Origin: Priapulus caudatus
Taxonomy: Eukaryota; Priapulida; Priapulimorpha; Priapulimorphida; Priapulidae
Assembly (NCBI RefSeq): GCF_000485595.1
Contig: NW_014577168.1
Coordinates: 531,474 to 554,496, forward strand
DNA: 23,023 nucleotides
Direction: 5' to 3'
Shown piece after piece: positions 19,001 through 23,023 of the stretch (its first letter is position 1; each line of letters begins with the position of its first letter). Under the pieces are notes generated by a model. It did no database searches and was not told the DNA's origin. It was given only the letters and a program-made list of their open reading frames with translations. The position numbers were made by a program, and so were the translations under genes.

Positions 19001-19123
19001 GAAAATCCTATGAGGCAGCGTCCCTTTAATGAATAAACAAAAAACCTACAATTGTCCGAGTATATTACCTGATGATGACACAATTCCTTTGACTTGCTTC
19101 AATCTCGCGCGGCGCACTCTGCT
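8590..19123 (-). CDS. MAP3K1: MAP3K1 (MEKK1)-family kinase: SWIM, RING and kinase domains; 5' end not found
   Basis: Twelve minus-strand exons chain with matching phases into about 767 residues and a stop: 19123-19069 (tentative), 17700-17554, 17376-17237, 16897-16706, 16337-16221, 16110-15968, 15758-15571, 15191-14725, 14318-14148, 13343-13140, 9579-9429 and 8918-8590. Visible domains, counted from the first exon, are a SWIM finger ([11 protein letters not shown], about 160-200), a RING (CPIC at 296 to CPLC at 344) and a kinase (about 500-765). The kinase has the glycine loop GAGAYSS, VAIK-type K528, HRD at 623-625, DFG at 644-646 and APE at 673-675. By family knowledge, MAP3K1 phosphorylates MKK4/7 and MEK1/2 to drive JNK/ERK signalling and is also a RING E3 ligase. 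The vertebrate protein is about 1,500 residues with a HEAT/TOG region between RING and kinase. Here only about 160 residues separate them and the introns are too short to hide it. The initiator exon is missing. Confidence 0.93.
9259..9453 (-). repeat. Direct repeat duplicating the end and splice donor of the catalytic-loop exon
   Basis: About 45 bases at 9259-9303 and 9408-9453 match with few changes, 149 bases apart. On the minus strand both read as the exon end GCCACCGCACCAG or a near copy, followed by GTATGTCT. The further intron sequence is also similar. Use of the distal donor would read into a TAG first. The same arrangement is present in copy B (12334-12378), so it predates the A/B split. 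Confidence 0.85.
9429..9579 (-). CDS. MAP3K1: MAP3K1 catalytic-loop exon, copy A (intact)
   Basis: The acceptor is ATTGCTGCAG and the donor is CCAG|GTATGT. It encodes [20 protein letters not shown] with the HRD motif, continuing to the ADFGIAARL magnesium-binding loop and ATAP. It starts in phase 0 and ends in phase 1, matching the terminal exon (G|GA then GEFEK). A decoy copy of its 3' end and donor lies about 149 bases downstream. Confidence 0.94.
9708..9961. other. Unique sequence between copy A and the gap
   Basis: About 254 bases with no counterpart in copy B. It ends in a TCTA-rich patch (about 9932-9960) at the gap. No coding signal was seen. Confidence 0.6.
9962..9971. other. Assembly gap (10 N)
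   Basis: Ten consecutive N bases separate the unique tail after copy A from the CT-rich start of copy B. The order and true distance across this point are therefore not established by sequence. Confidence 0.99.
9972..10056. repeat. CT microsatellite at the left edge of copy B
   Basis: A CT-rich run with two TATTGCTC interruptions beginning immediately after the N bases. It is the counterpart of 6728-6822 and a likely assembly break point. Confidence 0.9.
11284..11305. mobile_element. Remnant right arm of the fold-back element in copy B
   Basis: The arm GTTTCTGGCAACGGGCCCC is retained but the left arm and core are absent. This shows that copy B suffered a deletion, not that copy A gained an insertion. 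Confidence 0.75.
11665..11993 (-). pseudogene. MAP3K1: MAP3K1 terminal kinase exon, copy B (duplicate, cut off from an intact upstream exon)
   Basis: This is a near-exact duplicate of 8590-8918 with the same acceptor and stop. It keeps the conserved Val in CDVWAVG and is open throughout. By itself it looks functional. Its 5' partner exon in copy B is disrupted by an inversion, however, so it cannot join a complete kinase message unless the transcript skips the catalytic-loop exon. It may instead be the other allele of the terminal exon, misplaced by assembly. Confidence 0.85.
12496..12654 (-). pseudogene. MAP3K1: MAP3K1 catalytic-loop exon, copy B, split by a 135 bp inversion
   Basis: Positions 12654-12631 on the minus strand keep the first 24 exon bases (VLLGLVYL). 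From 12630 to 12496 the sequence is the exact reverse complement of copy A 9421-9555. The remaining 127 exon bases ([12 protein letters not shown] to ATAP) and the start of the donor therefore lie on the plus strand at 12496-12622. Reading on along the minus strand gives [10 protein letters not shown] and then a TAG stop, so the HRD and DFG motifs are lost. Confidence 0.9.
12749..12936. repeat. AT-rich 26 bp satellite, about seven copies
   Basis: The unit is TATTTAATAATATATATAA then G or A then AATTTA. After two G-type units, A and G types alternate, giving a 52 bp higher-order period. Copy A has only about 1.5 units (9675-9707), so the array expanded on one copy. Confidence 0.9.
13046..13121. 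repeat. 28 bp GC-rich tandem repeat beside a kinase exon donor
   Basis: About 2.7 copies of a unit containing GAATTCTTTCTCTCGCCGC and TTCTGCGAG, ending about 20 bases from the donor of exon 13343-13140. Units are essentially identical, suggesting recent expansion. Confidence 0.9.
13140..13343 (-). CDS. MAP3K1: MAP3K1 exon: alpha-C helix to hinge and alpha-D region
   Basis: The acceptor is GTTCGCAG and the donor is CAG|GTGAGT. The 68 codons run from [20 protein letters not shown] through [20 protein letters not shown] to [13 protein letters not shown] is the characteristic MAP3K1 hinge segment. The exon is very GC-rich. Its next exon in copy B is inverted, so an intact message must splice to 9579-9429. 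Confidence 0.95.
13344..14000. other. MAP3K1 intron with no recognised element
   Basis: Unique AT-rich intron. A 25-base stretch at about 13433-13458 (GATTTCATCAAAGC core) repeats one at about 12936-12960. No exon candidate was found, and the flanking exons are phase-compatible without one. Confidence 0.6.
14001..14116. repeat. 17 bp minisatellite, about six degenerate copies
   Basis: Units resemble TAGGCGAAATGGGAGTA and variants (TAGACGAATTGGGAG, TAGGTCAACTGGGAAT, TAGGCCAACCGGGCAT). It lies in the intron just downstream of the kinase N-lobe exon donor. Confidence 0.8.
14148..14318 (-). CDS. MAP3K1: MAP3K1 exon: kinase N-lobe with glycine loop and catalytic lysine
   Basis: The acceptor is CATCGTGCAG and the donor is CAG|GTGAGT, with 57 codons in phase 0. 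It carries [18 protein letters not shown] (GxGxxS loop) and LMAVKQLSF with the ATP-anchoring lysine. The final RNAQDDQ aligns with the RNTSSEQ segment of vertebrate MAP3K1. A 17 bp minisatellite begins about 30 bases downstream of its donor. Confidence 0.94.
14319..14724. repeat. MAP3K1 intron with CA/CGCA compound repeat
   Basis: The intron contains an 18-base-like repeat of CACACACACGCACGCATG and related units at about 14549-14672. At 405 bases it is too short to hold the missing HEAT/TOG coding region, and no extra exon was seen. Confidence 0.85.
14725..15191 (-). CDS. MAP3K1: MAP3K1 exon: end of RING and Ser-rich linker replacing the TOG region
   Basis: The acceptor is TTATCATAG and the donor is GATGAG|GTAGGA. 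The 155 codons begin [20 protein letters not shown], the last RING zinc pair. About 135 residues follow that are rich in Ser, Asp, Cys and Gly, with no recognisable fold. In vertebrate MAP3K1 about 750 residues, including HEAT/TOG repeats, separate these points. Here the next exon is already the kinase. Confidence 0.92.
15231..15310. mobile_element. Short fold-back element with CGTATTTACTCGTGTA end
   Basis: Arms 15239-15256 (CTCGTGTATGAGCTGCAC) and 15293-15310 pair at 14 of 18 positions. The left end CCGTATTTACTCGTGTA and the GGGGTGCGACTTATACA right part resemble, from memory, a widespread class of non-autonomous DNA transposon ends. It sits in the intron between the two RING exons and is followed by an ATT-rich run (15315-15360). 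Confidence 0.6.
15571..15758 (-). CDS. MAP3K1: MAP3K1 exon: acidic stretch and first half of the RING finger
   Basis: The acceptor is GTTTTTTTCAG and the donor is T|GTGAGT. A basic start (KKAKRS) leads into a strongly acidic run (about residues 280-294) and then [20 protein letters not shown] and HQHCMSI. The exon ends one base into a codon that the next exon completes as TGG, giving MSIWAEEC as in vertebrate MAP3K1. Confidence 0.95.
15968..16110 (-). CDS. MAP3K1: MAP3K1 exon: basic linker between SWIM and RING
   Basis: The acceptor is CACGTTACAG and the donor is CTCG|GTGAGT. It encodes [15 protein letters not shown] and continues to MEGSKS, ending two bases into an Arg codon. The VEALL start follows KNYE as VESLF follows KNFE in vertebrate MAP3K1, confirming exon order. 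Confidence 0.9.
16221..16337 (-). CDS. MAP3K1: MAP3K1 exon: SWIM zinc-finger ligands
   Basis: The acceptor is CTCTGTTTCAG and the donor is GAG|GTACGT, with 39 codons. It begins [18 protein letters not shown], giving the CxC(x5)CxH ligand pattern of a SWIM zinc finger, and ends RTLKNYE. By family knowledge the SWIM domain mediates substrate or partner recognition (c-Jun in vertebrate work). Confidence 0.94.
16706..16897 (-). CDS. MAP3K1: MAP3K1 exon: start of the SWIM region
   Basis: The acceptor is GATTGTTTGCAG and the donor is CCGCAG|GTATAA. The 64 codons in phase 0 include [11 protein letters not shown], then [19 protein letters not shown] and KYRVMVGPQ. This is the diagnostic lead-in to the SWIM finger of MAP3K1 and is nearly identical to the vertebrate version. 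Confidence 0.93.
17237..17376 (-). CDS. MAP3K1: MAP3K1 exon: Pro/Ser/Thr-rich N-terminal linker
   Basis: This 140 bp stretch is open between acceptor CACAAAG and donor ATCT|GTGAGT. It joins the preceding exon as [16 protein letters not shown] and leads through [10 protein letters not shown] to ALPARS before the RALSPGF start of the next exon. There is no named domain. Its low-complexity Pro/Ser/Thr and Arg/Lys composition fits the disordered linker before the SWIM finger. The acceptor has only a modest pyrimidine tract. Confidence 0.65.
17554..17700 (-). CDS. MAP3K1: MAP3K1 N-terminal exon
   Basis: The acceptor is CAATATTACAG and the donor is GTAG|GTGAAA. It encodes about 48 residues including [11 protein letters not shown] and ending TNKGPVV. 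The ERKLK...GPVV pattern resembles REKLK...RRGPVV in the N-terminal part of vertebrate MAP3K1. The phases (2 bases in, 1 base out) fit both neighbours. Confidence 0.72.
17701..18590. other. MAP3K1 5' intron region, no gene recognised
   Basis: Unique, AT-rich sequence. Short palindromic ACTAGTACTAGTACT lies near 18050. No open frame with splice support was found apart from the exon candidates listed. Confidence 0.5.
18597..18908. mobile_element. 312 bp fold-back element with telomere-like core
   Basis: The outer arms 18597-18619 and 18886-18908 match at 21 of 23 positions when inverted. Internal arms pair further, with CAAGGAATGATGGC against the complement of GGCATCATCCTTG, and bring ACCCTAA-type sequence on the left (about 18714-18727) opposite TTAGGGTTAGGG on the right (about 18779-18796). 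There is no coding sequence, which fits a MITE or fold-back transposon. Confidence 0.75.
19069..19123 (-). CDS. MAP3K1: Candidate N-terminal MAP3K1 exon (55 bp)
   Basis: The minus strand shows an acceptor preceded by a pyrimidine-rich run (TTTCTTCTGGTTAG), 55 open bases encoding [18 protein letters not shown], and a donor CAG|GTAATA. It ends in phase 1, exactly what the next exon requires. The basic patch resembles the RRRQLRKVRSV segment near the N-terminus of human MAP3K1 as I recall it. The exon is short and the donor is weak, so this call is tentative. Confidence 0.42.
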
Positions 19124-20390
19124 CTAACCAGAAGAAACCTTCTACACATGACTTCGTTAGCAGTTTGAATATAAGCAACAAATCGGTGTGTCAACTGAAC
19201 AAGCATCATTCGAAAACAATAAACATGATGAAAAGATATTATATACATAATACAAGCCAAGCGCAAAGTTACCAGATTAATTCTACTCGAATTATTGATT
19301 ACGGTACGACTGCTCATCAGCGGAGTTAATGATGACAAAATCAGAAGGAGGTCGGATACCTTCTAATATAAACTTACTCAGACGATAATTCAAAATTACG
19401 AAACACGTTGAATTCCTCGCTGCTCAACAACAAAGGAATGACACACAATCGCCGCTTTACAGTCCTTTTCAGTCTGACATCATCACCCTAGGTGGTAATT
19501 GAATCATCATGCTCAGATCGATACAGAAATTATGTTTAATATTACATAAAACCGAATAGGATATAGAAGAAGATCTTCTGAAGTTCTATATCTAACGGTT
19601 TAATGTTTAACTTTACCATAGCAAAATGAATAAGATGTTCGGTGCTAAGCAACAGCTTTGAGGTATTATTTGCGTACGAATTTGAATGTAAAAGCTAAAA
19701 TAAGTTGTTTATTGTTAAAGGCAACAAAAACAAAATGTACCATATATAATACGATAATATGAAACCGAAAGCCGCGCTTGATTGATCCCGCTTATGCGCG
19801 TGTTAATGCCGCTCGAGAAGTGGCAAAAATCAGTGGGCCAGTGTGTTATCCAGGCTGGAAGAATATATAAGTCAAAGACTAAGAAACATTAATTACATTA
19901 CATTACAATTGATATAGCCTCTTGATAATTATACAGATAAATTAAAATAGATCATTAAACTGTTCTCATGACCTATGTACGTAGCACGTAATATGTCGAC
20001 CAAAACAAACTCTTTTCGCTATGAATGGTTTCGCTTACGTCAGTGCGTAGACAGGCGCTCAGTGATGGGGGGAGGGATGCTTTCGCTGAAGCATTACTTC
20101 CATCGCAATTATATGAAGAGGGTGCGCGAGTAAGCGCACACGGGAGCCGCCCTGGCGCAAAGCATGAATGGATGGTGGGTGCCAGGGCCCGCCGTTAAAG
20201 GCCCCTGGCAGGGCAGGGGGTCAGGTGCAGGTGCAGGGGTAAAGCTCTTGGGATTTTAGCAATTTAGAACCTCAAGAATGGACAGTTGAGGAAATAAAAA
20301 AAATTGGATATCGTAAGTGCAATTTTGATTCAGGTAATTTTTCTTATGAATCCCAAGACGTAATAACACGCAACCCCCCCGCCCCAACAC
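19124..20390. other. Region upstream of the last recognised MAP3K1 exon
   Basis: No confident gene. A GC hairpin (GCCAGGGCC at 20181-20189 opposing GGCCCCTGGC at 20200-20209) and direct GGTGCAGGTGCAGG near 20224 are visible. The MAP3K1 initiator exon was searched for here by eye and not found. Confidence 0.5.
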
Positions 20391-21760
20391 ACACACAACA
20401 ACCAGTGCGGACCAGAAGAAAATTCAGGGGGGGGGCGAATCACGAGTGCTCAAAAGCACGAAGCGCCCGGGGGGGGGGTTGGAGGGGGTTGTCCCCCTCC
20501 CGCACGGTGTGCGAAGGTTAAAAAGTGCAATCTAAATGCAATCACTTGGACATCTTATCAAATAGACTAGTCAGGATTTTCCTCCTCAGGCGTCCACCCT
20601 CCGTTTAGCGGGGCGGGGTCCGGATTTGTGAAAGTAACACCTGCTTCGAGCAATGCCTGCACATGAGGCAGCAGCTATAAACAATCGTCATCACAGAAAA
20701 CATCAATGTAGTTGATATTTTACCTTGGACACCCCAAGACTAAAAATACTAACACCGAAATCTGTGCATCAAACATGTACATGTCCTCACTGGGATTACC
20801 AGTGCAGACATACCTTCGGCTAAAATACCTTGGCGCCTAAAAATCTAGAGGGCGCCGCCGCGCGTGCTAAACAGACACGACCCGTGACAATGCAGCCACC
20901 TGAATCACTCTCCCCTTGAATTGAATAAAGACGTATATTTTAGCGGGAGAACGTTAAAAAAAAATATGAGAAAACAACGCAAGATTTGAACGCAAAAAGT
21001 CGCATATTTAACACCCTAGTATTATACAAAACGGAAAACTTCGCGGAGGTCTCAGCACCGCCGCATGCCGCCCCCCCCCCAAAAGTGAGATGAAATTAAA
21101 ATTCCATGCAATCCCTGTGAAAATCAAATATCCAACCCATAGGTCTATTCTAATTGAATAAAGCAAAGGATCAACTTTCGGAGCAGTGATAAAGAGCTTT
21201 GGGAGTGGGAAAAAAACGTAAGTACAGACCATTGTACAGAGAGGAAAGGCCTATTCACGTTCCATTCTGTAATAAACATTAGGAGAAGATAAAGCGAGAC
21301 AGATTTAGAAAAGTATCCAGTATTAGCGTAAAATATTAAATTTGTCCTCATTCTTCCTGAAAGAGGGGGGATGAAAGCGCACGTACCCACACTCACATAA
21401 AAGGGGGGGATATAACCCCCAACCCCCCGCCGCTATCTACGCCCGCTGCAAGATGAACTCAAATTGAGCTTTTGATATGCATAGCAAATATCAAATCAAT
21501 AATCTGTTAAGCAGTACACTCATGGCGCCGCGGAACATTTTTGAAGTGGGGTGCCCAAATTGTTTACGCCGACAGTGGCCAATGCAAGGTTTTCGAGAGG
21601 TGGTAAGAAACAGGCGGGTATGCGGGTCCCCTCAGAAATTTGAATCCCATATTTTCCTCCTGAAAGAGTAGGGGGAGATGAATTGTAGCAGCGCCCATCC
21701 CCCTAAGGTCAATAAAGTGGGATGCAATCGCCGCCTCCCCCCGCATCTACCCCCTGCTTA
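20391..21760. repeat. Degenerate repeat region with G/C homopolymers and direct repeats
   Basis: It contains G-runs of 8-10 bases (about 20428 and 20470), a C-run (21070-21080) and a hairpin GGGGGTTGTCCCCC. Two related blocks begin TCCTGAAAGAGG at about 21355 and TCCTGAAAGAGT at about 21659. Both run through G-rich to C-rich ends with CATCTAC or CTATCTAC. This looks like old transposon debris. No intact open frame is present. Confidence 0.5.
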
Positions 21761-22047
21761 CGTGTCGTCGTTTACGATATTATGGGAGTGCAGGGCCGGC
21801 GCGTGACCACTGGATAGCAAGGGTGCAGCTGCTCCCGGTATAAACAAAACAAGCTCATGTAATAATAATGAGTAACCCCAAAAATGCGAGTTTTATAATT
21901 CACAAAACAATTACAAACTACTCACAATTACATAGCTCCAAGAAACGGTATTGCTAGGGTTAGAATACCCTATACCCTAGATAGAGAATTGTATAGACAA
22001 TCCGTCGCGCACAGCCTGGTCGGGCTAACAATTACAGTACTCTACAC

Positions 22048-22084
22048 CAAGGAGCTACATATAACTCCTATATGTAGCTCCTTG
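22048..22084. repeat. Perfect 16 bp inverted repeat with 5-base loop
   Basis: CAAGGAGCTACATATA (22048-22063), loop ACTCC, then its exact reverse complement (22069-22084). CTCTACAC occurs immediately on the left (22040-22047) and again at 22085-22092 as TCTACAC, so the hairpin may be bounded by a short direct repeat. Confidence 0.9.
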
Positions 22085-22319
22085 CTCTACACGAGTCCGT
22101 AGAGAGATGCGTCCTGCGACCGGGCACAACTCTGAGTAGACGGCAATGGTAGACTGGTACCCGGTCCCACCTTTCGGCTTGGGGTTGTCTATATTCAGGC
22201 CGGTACAGGAGATAATTTGCATATTTTGTCAATGGTTTGTGTACATCAGATTGAATGCGCTATTCGGGACGGTCCACTCCAGCTGTATCGCAAAGCGATT
22301 CACGTGCAGAAGTGTGAAG

Positions 22320-23023
22320 CAATGGTTGGAGGTGGTGGAGAGCCAGAGAGGAGAGAAGCTGGTGGAAGAAGGAGGAGGGAGAACCGGTGAGAATAGGAAG
22401 TCGGAGAAGGATAAAGGTAAAAGCAGGAAGAGGGGAGAAGCTGGTGGAAAGGAGCGAGGGGGAGAAGCTGATAGAGAAGGAGGTGGGCCAGAAGCCTGGC
22501 GGGAAGAAGAGAGGAAGGGAGAAGCTGGTGAAGAAGGAGGAAGGGGAGACGGAGAAAGTGGTAGAAAAGAAGGAAAGGAAAAAGGAAAGTGTAGAGAAAG
22601 AGGGAGAAAGGAGAAAGGGTGGAAGAAGGAGGAGGGGAGAACTTGGTGGAGAAAGCAGGGAGAAGGAAAGGTGGTGAGAAGGAGAGGGGAAGAAGCCTGG
22701 TGGAGAAGTGAGAGGGGGAAGGGAGAAGGTGTGAGGAAGGGGAGAAGCTGGTGGGAGAAGAGAAGAGAGAAGCGGTGAAAAAGGAGGAAGGAGAGAAGGA
22801 GGGAGAAGGGAGCTATGAGGAGAGGGGGAGAAGGAAAGCGGATGGAGAAGAAGTAGGGGAGAAGCTGGAGGAGAAAGAGGAGTGGAAAGAGGAGAAGGTG
22901 TGGAGAAAAGGAGAGAGGAGAAGAGAAAGAGTGAAGGAGAGAAGCTGGTGAAAAGAGGAGGGAGAACTGGCGAAGAGGAAGAGGGAAGAGGGGAGAAGGG
23001 AGGCCGGTGAGAGGAGGGGGAGA
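22320..23023. repeat. Purine-rich (GA) degenerate minisatellite, runs off the window
   Basis: About 700 bases with very few pyrimidines on the plus strand, built from variants of GGAGAGAAGCTGGTGGAGAA spaced about 22-40 bases (for example near 22355, 22435, 22517, 22745, 22860 and 22938). The strand bias opens several long Lys/Glu/Arg/Gly frames, which are compositional artefacts. No gene is called here. Confidence 0.85.

Noticed and set aside
20030-20100. Minus-strand MEVMLQRK start followed by a GTAAGC donor as MAP3K1 exon 1
   Set aside because: A TGA stops the frame before the donor.
22146-22951. A 210-residue Lys/Glu/Gly/Arg open frame and overlapping frames
   Set aside because: Two other frames are equally open because the DNA is almost pure purine; this is a composition artefact of a minisatellite.

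Overview
This is a eukaryotic, metazoan window. Short coding exons are flanked by GT-AG introns, and there is abundant microsatellite DNA, fold-back mini-elements and one 10-base N gap. The two recognisable genes, a paxillin-family LIM adaptor and a MAP3K1/MEKK1-family kinase, place it in an animal. The dense simple repeats and the about 1-2 % divergence between two near-identical blocks resemble a highly heterozygous, probably marine, invertebrate. That last step is inference, and I cannot name the species.

Layout. Positions 1-837 are intron: a 35-39 bp minisatellite, then AT and CT microsatellites. Positions 838-2754 (+) hold the last four coding exons of paxillin, covering the second half of LIM1 through LIM4 and the stop. 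Positions 2755-8589 are a 5.8 kb convergent intergenic stretch with simple repeats, a small fold-back element and the start of a duplicated block. Positions 8590-19123 (-) hold MAP3K1. Twelve phase-compatible exons encode about 767 residues: an N-terminal basic segment, SWIM finger, RING finger, a short Ser-rich linker and a complete kinase domain. The initiator exon was not found. Positions 19124-22300 show no gene, only degenerate repeats. Positions 22320-23023 are a purine-only-like GA-rich minisatellite.

The most unusual feature is in the MAP3K1 3' end. A block of about 2.9 kb (copy A, about 6819-9707), holding the last two kinase exons, the 3' flank and a CT microsatellite, is repeated in the same orientation as copy B (about 10053-12782). 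The N gap (9962-9971) lies just before copy B. In copy B a 135 bp segment is exactly inverted, splitting the exon that encodes the HRD/DFG catalytic core. Copy B also carries a 141 bp deletion that removes one arm of a fold-back element, and an expanded 26 bp satellite. Either the locus carries a partial tandem duplication with a broken penultimate exon, or two haplotypes were scaffolded end to end. Only the chain ending in copy A gives an intact kinase.

The encoded MAP3K1 is also compact. The RING and kinase regions are separated by only about 160 residues, leaving no room for the large HEAT/TOG region present in vertebrate MAP3K1.

Functionally, paxillin is a focal-adhesion scaffold and MAP3K1 is an adhesion- and cytoskeleton-responsive activator of JNK/ERK signalling. 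Their tail-to-tail adjacency is noted, but nothing here shows co-regulation.
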